From Limnohabitans sp. Rim8 (GTDB lineage: Bacteria > Pseudomonadota > Gammaproteobacteria > Burkholderiales > Burkholderiaceae_C), in the NCBI RefSeq assembly GCF_945869175.1, contig NZ_CAMBNZ010000004.1, positions 1-64,000 on the forward strand: DNA of 64,000 nt. Direction: 5' to 3'. The notes beneath the pieces are model-generated. The model searched no databases. It worked only from the letters and a program-made list of their open reading frames with translations, and was not told where the DNA came from. The position numbers and the translations under genes were made by a program. This document shows positions 35,488-44,032 of the stretch, piece by piece (positions within the stretch are counted from its first letter, which is position 1; every line of letters begins with the position of its first letter).

Positions 35488-37065
35488 ATGAACACCCTGA
35501 CCCTCACCCCCGCCCTGCGCGCAGATGGCTTTGACACACCGAGCATCCCACCACGCCCCAGTGCCAGTGAGGTGAGTCGCACACCACAGCGCCCCGTGGC
35601 GGTGGTGATTGGCAGTGGCTTTGGTGGCCTGGCAGCAGCCATCCGCCTGAGCGTCATGGGCTACGAAGTCAAGGTGTTCGAAAAACTCGATGCACCCGGT
35701 GGCCGCGCCTATGTGCACCGTCAAGACGGTTTCACCTTCGATGCAGGCCCCACCATCATCACCGCACCCTTTTTGCTCGAAGAGCTGTGGGCGCTGTGCG
35801 GCAAAAGTTTTTCAGACGATGTGAAACTGGTCGCCATGGACCCGTTTTATCGGGTCCGCTTTTCAGATGGTACCTGGTTCGATTACAACGGTGACGCCGA
35901 ACACATGCGTGCCGAAGTGGCCCGCTTTGAGCCTTCAGACCTGGCGGGTTACGAGCGCTTTTTGGAAGAAGCCGAGCGATGCAAGACCTTGGGGTTTGAG
36001 GGCATGGGCGACATGGCCTTTGACAAGGTCAGCGACCTGATGGCCGCCATACCCGACTTCTTGCGCATGGGCGCTTGGCGCAGCCTCTACAGCTTGGTGG
36101 CCAAACACATGCGCAACGACAAGCTGCGCATTGTGATGAGCTTTCACCCGCTGCTGATTGGCGGCAACCCCTTTGCCGTGACCTGTGCTTATGCGCTCAT
36201 CAACTCGCTGGAGCGCACCTGGGGTGTGCACTCGGCCATGGGCGGCACCGGGGCCATCGTGAAAGGTCTGGTCGGCTTGCTGCAGGAGCGTGGGGTACCG
36301 GTTCGTTGCAACGCACCCGTGACGCAAATCAGGATCGAAGGCGGCCACGCCTGTGGTGTGGAACTGCAAAACGGCGAGTTCGTCGATGCAGACATCGTGG
36401 TCAGCAACGGCGACACCGCTTGGACCTACAAGAACCTGGTGGCCCCCGAGCACCGCCGTGTTTGGAGCGACCGCAAGATCGCCAATGGGAAATACTCCAT
36501 GGGCCTGTTCGTTTGGTACTTCGGCACCTCCAAGCAGTACAAAGACGTGCCGCACCACATGATGGTGCTGGGACCGCGCTACAAGGGCCTGCTGCAAGAC
36601 ATCTTCCAAAAGCACAAATTGGCCGAGGACTTCAGCCTGTATTTGCACCGCCCCACCGCCACAGACCCCTCCATGGCACCCGAGGGCTGTGACACGTTTT
36701 ATGTGCTCTCCCCAGTGCCACACCTGGACAGTGGCACCGACTGGCCTGCGTTTGCCGAGACCTACCGCGCCGCCATTGCCGAGAGCTTGGAAGCCAGCGT
36801 GTTGCCGGGTTTGCGCGAAAGCATCGTGACCAGCAAAGTCAGCACGCCACAGGATTTTCAGGACAACTTGTGGTCTTACAAAGGCGCAGGTTTTGGCTTG
36901 GAACCTCTGCTGCTGCAAAGCGCCTGGTTTCGTCCGCACAACCGCAGCGAAGATGTGCCAGGTCTGTTCGTGGTGGGTGCCAGCACGCACCCGGGTGCTG
37001 GCGTGCCCGGCGTCCTCATGTCAGCCAAAGCTTTGGAAACGGTGGTACCCCATGTCCATGTCTGA
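35488..37065 (+). CDS. crtI: Phytoene desaturase
   Basis: VIGSGFGGLAAAIRL..FEKLDAPGGRAYVHRQDGFTFDAGPTII. Confidence 0.94.
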   Translation: MNTLTLTPALRADGFDTPSIPPRPSASEVSRTPQRPVAVVIGSGFGGLAAAIRLSVMGYEVKVFEKLDAPGGRAYVHRQDGFTFDAGPTIITAPFLLEELWALCGKSFSDDVKLVAMDPFYRVRFSDGTWFDYNGDAEHMRAEVARFEPSDLAGYERFLEEAERCKTLGFEGMGDMAFDKVSDLMAAIPDFLRMGAWRSLYSLVAKHMRNDKLRIVMSFHPLLIGGNPFAVTCAYALINSLERTWGVHSAMGGTGAIVKGLVGLLQERGVPVRCNAPVTQIRIEGGHACGVELQNGEFVDADIVVSNGDTAWTYKNLVAPEHRRVWSDRKIANGKYSMGLFVWYFGTSKQYKDVPHHMMVLGPRYKGLLQDIFQKHKLAEDFSLYLHRPTATDPSMAPEGCDTFYVLSPVPHLDSGTDWPAFAETYRAAIAESLEASVLPGLRESIVTSKVSTPQDFQDNLWSYKGAGFGLEPLLLQSAWFRPHNRSEDVPGLFVVGASTHPGAGVPGVLMSAKALETVVPHVHV

Positions 37066-38182
37066 ACGCAGCCCACACCTTCGCTTAGCGACATCAGCGC
37101 CCCAGCCCACAGGTGCCGTGGTCACGCCCGTCCTTGATTTCGATTCACAAGACTTGCAGGCCTGCGTGGCCATGATGCAGGGCGGCTCGAAAACTTTTTT
37201 TGCGGCCAGCCGTTTGCTGCCGCCCCGGGTGCGCACCGCCGCTATCGCGCTTTACGCTTTTTGCCGTGTAGCCGATGACTTGGTGGACGAAGCGGTGGTG
37301 GGTGATACACCGCTCGATGTGCTGCAAACGCGCCTGGACGCCATATATGCGGGCACCCCGCAAGACCATGTCGAAGACCACGCGCTGAGCCTGGTGGTGC
37401 AGCAATACAAATTGCCACGCCACTTGCTGGACGCGCTGATCGAAGGATTTGCCTGGGATGCCGCTGGCCAAAGTTACGACAGCATTGAAGACCTGCACAC
37501 TTATGCTGCCCGTGTGGCCGGCAGTGTGGGCGCCATGATGAGCTGGATCATGGGGCCGCAAAGCATGGACACTCTGGCTCGCGCCTGCGAACTGGGCGTG
37601 GCCATGCAACTGACCAACATCGCCCGCGACGTGGGACACGACGCCAGCATCGGTCGGCTGTATCTGCCACGCCGCTGGTTGATAGAAGCTGGTGTGCAGC
37701 CCGAAGCCTGGATGGCCAACCCCGCCTTCACGCCCGGCATCGCCGAAGTGATCAGCCGCCTGCTGGACGAAGCCGACCGCCTTTACAAACAAGCACATTC
37801 GGGCATTGCCGCCCTGCCCCCCGACTGCCGCGCGGCCATTTGTGCGGCCAGCATGATCTATTCCGAGATTGGCCACCAACTGCGCCGCGAAGGCCTGGAC
37901 TCGGTGAACAAACGCACCGTGGTCAGCACCACGCGAAAGCTCATGCTGCTGGCCAGCGCTTGGACCCAGACGCACTGGATTCGCACCTCCGCCAACAACC
38001 CCGCTCCCCTGGCGGCCATCATGCACCTGGTGCAAGGCTGCCGTGATGCCACCCAGCAGACAGCCCCTCCAACCTATTTTCCTAACCGTGCCATGCCCCA
38101 ACGGGTGGCCTGGATGCTGGATTTGTTTGAACGGCGAGAAAACGAGCGCCTTGACCGCAACGCCCTGCAACACACGCCATGA
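37052..38182 (+). CDS. crtB: Phytoene synthase
   Basis: Squalene/phytoene synthase motifs: YAFCRVADDLVDE, QLTNIARDVGHDASIGRLYLPRRWL. Confidence 0.94.
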   Translation: MSMSERSPHLRLATSAPQPTGAVVTPVLDFDSQDLQACVAMMQGGSKTFFAASRLLPPRVRTAAIALYAFCRVADDLVDEAVVGDTPLDVLQTRLDAIYAGTPQDHVEDHALSLVVQQYKLPRHLLDALIEGFAWDAAGQSYDSIEDLHTYAARVAGSVGAMMSWIMGPQSMDTLARACELGVAMQLTNIARDVGHDASIGRLYLPRRWLIEAGVQPEAWMANPAFTPGIAEVISRLLDEADRLYKQAHSGIAALPPDCRAAICAASMIYSEIGHQLRREGLDSVNKRTVVSTTRKLMLLASAWTQTHWIRTSANNPAPLAAIMHLVQGCRDATQQTAPPTYFPNRAMPQRVAWMLDLFERRENERLDRNALQHTP

Positions 38183-38622
38183 GAGTCCACAGCCGCAACA
38201 TCTTGGTGCGCCTGTTGTATGTGAGCCGTGCGGTGGGCCCACAAACCACCACGGTGACCACCTCCATCTTGGCGCAAGCGCATGCACACAACCCGAGCCA
38301 AGCCATCACCGGCGTATTGTGCCAAGGCCAGGGGTTTTTCATTCAGGTCATCGAGGGTGAACGCAGCCGCGTGAATGCGCTGTATGGCCGCATCTGCGCC
38401 GACAACCGGCACAAAGACGTGGAGATGCTGCACTACGAAGAAATCCATGAACGCCGTTTTGGCCAATGGTCCATGGCGCTCGTGCATTTGTCAGTGGATG
38501 ATCCCATGGTCAAACTGCAGCACCCCGACTTCGACCCCTATTCGGCCTCTGGCCTGCAAGTGATGCAACAAATGCTGAACTTGCTTGAATCAGGTCAGCC
38601 GATTCGGATGCCTGTGGCTTGA
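38179..38622 (+). CDS. Stand-alone BLUF-domain blue-light photoreceptor
   Basis: LVRLLYVSRA...AHNPSQAITGVLCQGQGFFIQVIEGE...RHKDVEMLHYEEIHERRFGQWSMALV; aligns with AppA BLUF core including Tyr, Asn, Gln, Trp, Met; ATGA overlap with crtB. Confidence 0.9.
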   Translation: MRVHSRNILVRLLYVSRAVGPQTTTVTTSILAQAHAHNPSQAITGVLCQGQGFFIQVIEGERSRVNALYGRICADNRHKDVEMLHYEEIHERRFGQWSMALVHLSVDDPMVKLQHPDFDPYSASGLQVMQQMLNLLESGQPIRMPVA

Positions 38623-38665
38623 GCAACAGGCCATGAGCAGACAAGTTTAAGAATTGCAAAGACAC

Positions 38666-38693
38666 AAAAAAACCGCTGTGCAGCGGTTTTTTT
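38666..38693. terminator. Bidirectional intrinsic terminator between BLUF gene and pucC/ORF31
   Basis: AAAAAAACCGCTG-TG-CAGCGGTTTTTTT. Confidence 0.9.
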
Positions 38694-38713
38694 GTGGGTT
38701 CAACTGGGGCGCA

Positions 38714-38809
38714 TCATTTGCGTGGACCTTTTGGGCGATTAAACCAATTGGCCAGCATGAACAGGCCAAAAACCGCGAACATGATGATGAGTATGTGTTT
38801 GATTTCCAT
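38714..38809 (-). CDS. 31-aa single-TM microprotein downstream of pucC (not in ORF track)
   Basis: MEIKHILIIMFAVFGLFMLANWFNRPKGPRK*; AAGGA ribosome-binding site upstream; ends just before the terminator. Confidence 0.6.
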   Translation of the reverse strand: MEIKHILIIMFAVFGLFMLANWFNRPKGPRK

Positions 38810-38856
38810 GGTTTTTCCTTAGGTTGAGGGTGATGGGTCCAAAAGGATGGGATTTA

Positions 38857-40248
38857 TTATGCAGACTTGAGCGGTGGCCGTACAGGGCCAGACGCTGGGC
38901 GGATCAAAGGCGCCATGGCCCACAGGGTCAGGATCAGCAACAGGATTTCGAGGGCATACACCACCGAATACCCCATGAACGAATTGCTGCCCAAGGCCAC
39001 ACCATCACGCACCAAGCCGCCCAGTGCCATGCCCACACCAGCGGCAGTGGCCTGCACGGCGCCCCAGGCACCCATTGCCAAACCCACATGCTCTGGTAAC
39101 GCCGTTTTCATGGTGGCCGTCAAGGTTCCGTGGGCAAATAAACCCCCACCCAACCCGATCATGAAAATCCCCACGGCAAACAAGGGGGCAGAGGCCAAGG
39201 GACCCGCAGCAATCACGGCCACAAAGGCGGGCAGTCCAAACCAGGCGCCCCAGCTGGCCATGCGGTAAGCATCAGCCCCCCGACCCAGCACACGCGAAGC
39301 CCAAACGAAACCGATCAACCCGCCCAAAGCCAGGTTGGCCGTGAGCAAGGTGGTGGTGGACACACTCAGACCCAAAATTTCTCCGCCATACGGCTCCAGC
39401 AAAACGTCTTCCATTGTGAACGCCATGGTGCCTAAGCCCACAGCGAGCAAACGCCGCAGGGTGTTTGGGCCTTGGCAAAACAGTTGCCAAGCTTGGCCAA
39501 AGGTGTGCTCGATGGGTGTGCCGGGTTTGCGCATGCGGCTGCGCGGCTCCTGCTTCCACAAGGCGATAACATTCAACACCAGCGTCATCACCGCCACGGC
39601 CTGCACCACACGTATCAGTTGCCCCGGGCTGTAGTCGCGCAGCAGGTGGCCCAGCATCAAGGCGCTGCCGATCATGCCGACCAACTGCATCACGTACATC
39701 AGTCCCACCACCTGAGGCTGACGCTCGTGTGGGGCCAAGTCGGTGGCCAGCGCGAGGCCTGCGGTTTGCACCGTGTGCATGCCAATGCCCACCAGGACAA
39801 AGGCACCCGCAGCACCCAGCAGGCCCACCCAGGTCGGCGCTTGGCTGGCCTGACCGGCCCCAGCGAGGACCAACAGCGCAAAGGGCATGATGGAAAATCC
39901 ACCAAACTGCAGCAAACTGCCCATCCAGATGTAGGGCACACGCCGCCAACCCAGTTGCGAGCGGTGGTTGTCCGAGCGAAAACCGATCAGCGCCCGCATC
40001 GGCGCAATCAACAAAGGCAGTGCCACCATCAGCGACACCAGCGTAGCTGGCACTTGCAGCTCCACGATCATCACGCGGTTGAGGGTGCCCACCAGCATGA
40101 CCATGGCCATGCCGACAGAAATTTGAAACAACGACAAACGCAGCAAACGGGACAGCGGCAAGTCGTCACTGGCAGCGTCGGCAAACGGCATAAATCTCGG
40201 GCCCAGATTGGCCAGAGAATTCACCAAAGGAGAACTTTTTTTGTTCAT
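38857..40248 (-). CDS. pucC: Light-harvesting complex assembly protein PucC
   Basis: PucC/BCH2 family; downstream of pucBA. Confidence 0.9.
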   Translation of the reverse strand: MNKKSSPLVNSLANLGPRFMPFADAASDDLPLSRLLRLSLFQISVGMAMVMLVGTLNRVMIVELQVPATLVSLMVALPLLIAPMRALIGFRSDNHRSQLGWRRVPYIWMGSLLQFGGFSIMPFALLVLAGAGQASQAPTWVGLLGAAGAFVLVGIGMHTVQTAGLALATDLAPHERQPQVVGLMYVMQLVGMIGSALMLGHLLRDYSPGQLIRVVQAVAVMTLVLNVIALWKQEPRSRMRKPGTPIEHTFGQAWQLFCQGPNTLRRLLAVGLGTMAFTMEDVLLEPYGGEILGLSVSTTTLLTANLALGGLIGFVWASRVLGRGADAYRMASWGAWFGLPAFVAVIAAGPLASAPLFAVGIFMIGLGGGLFAHGTLTATMKTALPEHVGLAMGAWGAVQATAAGVGMALGGLVRDGVALGSNSFMGYSVVYALEILLLILTLWAMAPLIRPASGPVRPPLKSA

Positions 40249-40258
40249 CGCGAAAAGA

Positions 40259-40278
40259 CCAGGCGCATGCGCGCCTGG
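40259..40278 (-). promoter_or_regulatory. Hairpin between pucA and pucC (possible attenuator)
   Basis: CCAGGCGC-ATGC-GCGCCTGG, followed on minus strand by TCTTTTCGCG. Confidence 0.6.
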
Positions 40279-40297
40279 CCGTTCGGGCTTGCACCCT

Positions 40298-40495
40298 TTA
40301 CTTCTTCACCGCAGCATCGGCCGCAGCTGGCGCTGAAGCCACCACTTTGGTGCCACCGTTGAGGAAGTTCTTCACCCAGGTGGTGTTGACCGTCAGGGCC
40401 AGGTGCACGCTGAATGACGCAACGGCCACAGCAGCAATGAACACTGGAATCCCAACCGAAGGCTTCACCACACACCACATTTTCGAGTAGATCAT
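40298..40495 (-). CDS. pucA: LH2-type light-harvesting alpha polypeptide
   Basis: 65 aa: MIYSKMWCVVKPSVGIPVFIAAVAVASFSVHLALTVNTTWVKNFLNGG...; gapless alignment to LH2 alpha, Ala-rich C-terminal tail. Confidence 0.93.
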   Translation of the reverse strand: MIYSKMWCVVKPSVGIPVFIAAVAVASFSVHLALTVNTTWVKNFLNGGTKVVASAPAAADAAVKK

Positions 40496-40507
40496 GATGA
40501 TTTTCCT

Positions 40508-40660
40508 TTACTTGAGCCAGGGTGAATAAATATAGGCCAGCAGATGGGCAAATGCGGCAATCATGCCGAAAATCTGCGTGCCCTGGATAAGATTGCGGTG
40601 AATCTCTTCCGATTCGGCCTCGGTCAGTCCCGTTGGCCAGACTTTGTCTGAATTAGACAT
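40508..40660 (-). CDS. pucB: LH2-type light-harvesting beta polypeptide
   Basis: 50 aa: MSNSDKVWPTGLTEAESEEIHRNLIQGTQIFGMIAAFAHLLAYIYSPWLK. Confidence 0.93.
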   Translation of the reverse strand: MSNSDKVWPTGLTEAESEEIHRNLIQGTQIFGMIAAFAHLLAYIYSPWLK

Positions 40661-40764
40661 CGTTTTCTCCTTGCAGAAGACGTGCACGGCCCGCACGAGG
40701 GCTATTCTTGGCCACCATGGCCAGGAATGGGGTAGCCTTGAAATGGTGTTCAAGGTTGTTCATC

Positions 40765-41826
40765 TCAAGCCCGCCTTGGCATGCGCCAGGGCAGCATGGC
40801 TTGAACCACCGGTGACACCAAACGGGGCACCGACAGGGTTTCATGAAAGGCGAGCAAGGGCTCACCGGCGTAATCAAATTGCAGCAAGGCACGCTGGTAA
40901 AAAGGCGTGTCCTCGAGTTGCTCTTGCACCCGAACACCTTGGGTGCTGCGCATGCGGCGCTCAATGCGCCAGCCGGTCTTGGGCAGACGCTGGACTAGGG
41001 GGGTGTCGATGGACTCCACCGCACCTTGGGGCGTGAAGCGCAGCGAGAGCACACGGTCTTCGGCACCGGGTGCTTGCATGTCATAAAACACCACGGTGCT
41101 GCCATCGCGCATGCGAGCCCTGGACCAGTCCCAAGTGTGAAAACCCCGGTCGACAGGCTCATCGCCCTCGTTCGAATCCAGGTAAGCGTTGCCTTGCCAT
41201 TTCAAGTCGGGCGCGTCCAATGCCACCTCGATGCGCGAGGACGGGGCCAAGGGTCCCCAATGGTGGTGGCCAGCCGCATCCAATGGCGTGGAATAGCCAA
41301 ACAGTTGCTGCGGCCAAAGCTTGATGCGGCCCCGGATGCCGCGCGGGATGGGCACACACACTTCATCGATGTCGATGGTGAGGCAATCGCCATCCCAACT
41401 CAATTGGCTCGGGCCGATGGTGAACTCACGGACACTGCGAGCACAGTGGCGCTGACCGCGTTCGGTCATGGCCCAGCGGCCCTGGCCTTTGCTGTAGATG
41501 GCCACATTCAGGGCGCAGTGGTTGTCTGCCTTGGCGGTACCCCCCTTGCGCGCCCAAGCGTAGTAAGGAGAAAAAACACTGCCGACAAATGCAATGAGGG
41601 TGATGCCGTGTTGTCCGTCGTCGCTCATGGCGTCGACATACCACCAAAGGTAGCCCCCATCGGGAACGTGCTGGTCGAAGCGAGGCTCGCCATCACGGCC
41701 TCGGCCGCCCTCTGGCCTGAAAGGGCCGCCATCGGAACGCCCGGTCCCGGATGCACGCTGCCCCCCGCCAAATAGAGGCCCGACAGGGGTGTGGTGGAGC
41801 CAGGTCGGCTGAAGATGCTCGTCCAC
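40765..41826 (-). CDS. crtC: Acyclic carotenoid 1,2-hydratase CrtC (start uncertain; ORF open to 41973)
   Basis: DQHVPDGGYLWWYVDAMSDDGQHGITLIAFVGSVFSPYYAWAR; no ATG between crtD stop and the conserved N-terminus, GTG at 41826 proposed. Confidence 0.85.
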   Translation of the reverse strand: MDEHLQPTWLHHTPVGPLFGGGQRASGTGRSDGGPFRPEGGRGRDGEPRFDQHVPDGGYLWWYVDAMSDDGQHGITLIAFVGSVFSPYYAWARKGGTAKADNHCALNVAIYSKGQGRWAMTERGQRHCARSVREFTIGPSQLSWDGDCLTIDIDEVCVPIPRGIRGRIKLWPQQLFGYSTPLDAAGHHHWGPLAPSSRIEVALDAPDLKWQGNAYLDSNEGDEPVDRGFHTWDWSRARMRDGSTVVFYDMQAPGAEDRVLSLRFTPQGAVESIDTPLVQRLPKTGWRIERRMRSTQGVRVQEQLEDTPFYQRALLQFDYAGEPLLAFHETLSVPRLVSPVVQAMLPWRMPRRA

Positions 41827-43157
41827 CCGTGCGTCGCCTGCCCGTACAGCGCCCCGCCACTGGCCGGAAATCGCCGATGAAAGTCCTGCGGGCTCGTGCG
41901 GATGCTGTTGGCCGTTGTGGGCTCCAGGTTCAGACCCAGCTGGCGCAGATGCTGAAAGGTGTGGTTTTGGCATTGCTCTAAGGCCTCCTCGGTGATGCCG
42001 TCGCCGTCACCGCAAGCGGGGGCGTTCACCAAACAAAAAATGCGCTCGGCCTGGCCGGGCATGACGGCTGAAGGTTGGTCTTGCGCGCAGACATAAACCG
42101 TGGGCCTTTCAGGCAGGCGCTGGCGTTCAAAGATGTCTTCGAATTCACTGGCATAACTGCTGTGAAAAAAAACGTTGTGTCGGTCGAGTGCTACGCCTTG
42201 CGTGGGGGAGTACATCGACCACGTCAGCGCCGAGAGCGAACGCGGCGGCGCGGATGAAGTGACAGCGCGACGCACGCCCTCGCCCAGCAAACCGCTGCGC
42301 AGCGCACCGGTATCGCCATTGAAGATCACCCGATCGGCTGGCAAGAATTCACCCGACTGCAAATGCACCCCGTATACCCGGCCCTGCCGGTGCTCGATGC
42401 GCTGGCAAGTGCTGTGGTAGCGAAACACGGCCCCTCGGCGACTGCCAACCCGCTCAAGAGCATGCGCCATGGCGACCATGCCGCCTTCCACCGACCAGAC
42501 ACCGTCCATCTCAACTTGGGCGATCAGCATCAAGGTGGCCGGCGATTGCCATGGCGATGAGCCGCAATAGGTGGCGTAACGTGCAAAGAGCTGGCGCAAA
42601 CGCGGATCCGAAAACTGTTGGCCGAGTTGATCCCACAGGCTGCGCATGGGCCCCAGTTGTGCCAGCACACCCAAGCCTTTGAACCCCAAATCGCCCATGA
42701 AGCCGCCCATGCTGGGGCGTTGGGCACGGATCATCGGCCCTTCCAATGTGGCGTAAAGTTGGCGCGTGGTTTTGCAAAAATCGCGAAAACGACGCGCTTC
42801 ATCTCCCCCGGACCATGCGGCAATGGCCGCTTCGCTTTCATTGGCGTTGGCAGACAAATCGAGCTGGCTCCCATCGGGCCAGAAGTGCCGCGCCAGCACC
42901 TGCAGGGGCGTGATGCGCATCTCGGCCTCCACGCTGGTGCCCACGCTGCGCAGCAATGCATCGAACACCCAACGCATGGTGAACACGGTGGGGCCGCTGT
43001 CGATGGCCACGCCTGCCACTTCGCGGCTGTGCACTTTGCCGCCGGGCGCACTGGCAGACTCAACCACCGTAACGTTTACCCCCTGGTGCGCCAGTGTGAT
43101 GGCACTGCTCAAGCCGCCCATGCCCGCACCAATGATGACCACCTTGTGCTCAGACAT
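41625..43157 (-). CDS. crtD: Hydroxyneurosporene/methoxyneurosporene desaturase CrtD
   Basis: VVIIGAGMGGLSSAITLAHQGVNVTVVESASAPGGKVHSREVAGVAIDSGPTVFTMRWVF. Confidence 0.92.
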   Translation of the reverse strand: MSEHKVVIIGAGMGGLSSAITLAHQGVNVTVVESASAPGGKVHSREVAGVAIDSGPTVFTMRWVFDALLRSVGTSVEAEMRITPLQVLARHFWPDGSQLDLSANANESEAAIAAWSGGDEARRFRDFCKTTRQLYATLEGPMIRAQRPSMGGFMGDLGFKGLGVLAQLGPMRSLWDQLGQQFSDPRLRQLFARYATYCGSSPWQSPATLMLIAQVEMDGVWSVEGGMVAMAHALERVGSRRGAVFRYHSTCQRIEHRQGRVYGVHLQSGEFLPADRVIFNGDTGALRSGLLGEGVRRAVTSSAPPRSLSALTWSMYSPTQGVALDRHNVFFHSSYASEFEDIFERQRLPERPTVYVCAQDQPSAVMPGQAERIFCLVNAPACGDGDGITEEALEQCQNHTFQHLRQLGLNLEPTTANSIRTSPQDFHRRFPASGGALYGQATHGWTSIFSRPGSTTPLSGLYLAGGSVHPGPGVPMAALSGQRAAEAVMASLASTSTFPMGATFGGMSTP

Positions 43158-43992
43158 GGCTGATCTCTGGGGTTGTCACACTCAGATCGGCTGTGGATGC
43201 TGAAGCCAAGTCAGCTTCACGCGAAGGAGGTTTTCTTTGAAACTGAAAAGGCTGGCCTTGCCAGACTCCGGCCATCTGCAGCACTTGCATGCGCACAAAC
43301 AAAGACTCTGAAAAAAACTGGTGCTTGTAGGCTGCGGCGCTGGCCACCTGGTGCGCGCCTTGGCGTGCATAGTTCAACATGGCCGCTGTGTCTTGCCACA
43401 AACTGAAGGTGCATTGGCGCACCAAAGGCGCTTCGCCCAAGCCCATGGCCAAGAGACATCCGGGGGACTTGTCCAGATCGGCTTGGGCCGCAGGGGCATA
43501 GCGCCAAAATGCCATGGCCTTGGTGGGGATGATGCTGGCACGCGTCAAAACAGCAAATGGGGCTGCAGGCTGCGCAGTCATGGAGGCCTGAACTAGGCTT
43601 TGATCACCCATGGCTTCAGAACTGCTGGTTTGCCAGATTTGTTTGTCCCAATGGCCCCTTGCCGATTGCACCGTCAAAACACCTGTCCAACACTCGCGGG
43701 CACGTTCTCGGTACGCTTGAACCGCTGGGCTTTCCAAAAATTTCTGCGCCAAATCAAGATGACTGAAGGTGCAGATCAAGCCTTGGTGCGTGGCACTGGG
43801 ACGCAAGCTGAAGCCCCCGCCGTGACCACTGCCCATGACCTTGGCCATGGTCAGGCCCGGCACATCCTTGTAGGGCGTGGCCCCAGCCACCAATCGAAGC
43901 CAACCCCAGCCTTGGTGCTTTCGCAAGAAATCGACCAACACCACCACGACCACCCCGGACAGGGGATCGTGAAGTGGTTCAATGGCGTCCAT
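43150..43992 (-). CDS. crtA: Spheroidene monooxygenase CrtA
   Basis: GWGWLRLVAGATPYKDVPGLTMAKVMGSGHGGGFSLRPS. Confidence 0.9.
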   Translation of the reverse strand: MDAIEPLHDPLSGVVVVVLVDFLRKHQGWGWLRLVAGATPYKDVPGLTMAKVMGSGHGGGFSLRPSATHQGLICTFSHLDLAQKFLESPAVQAYRERARECWTGVLTVQSARGHWDKQIWQTSSSEAMGDQSLVQASMTAQPAAPFAVLTRASIIPTKAMAFWRYAPAAQADLDKSPGCLLAMGLGEAPLVRQCTFSLWQDTAAMLNYARQGAHQVASAAAYKHQFFSESLFVRMQVLQMAGVWQGQPFQFQRKPPSREADLASASTADLSVTTPEISHV

Positions 43993-44032
43993 GACGGGAT
44001 GTCCAGCAAATGGGGCGGCGGCTGGTGATGGA

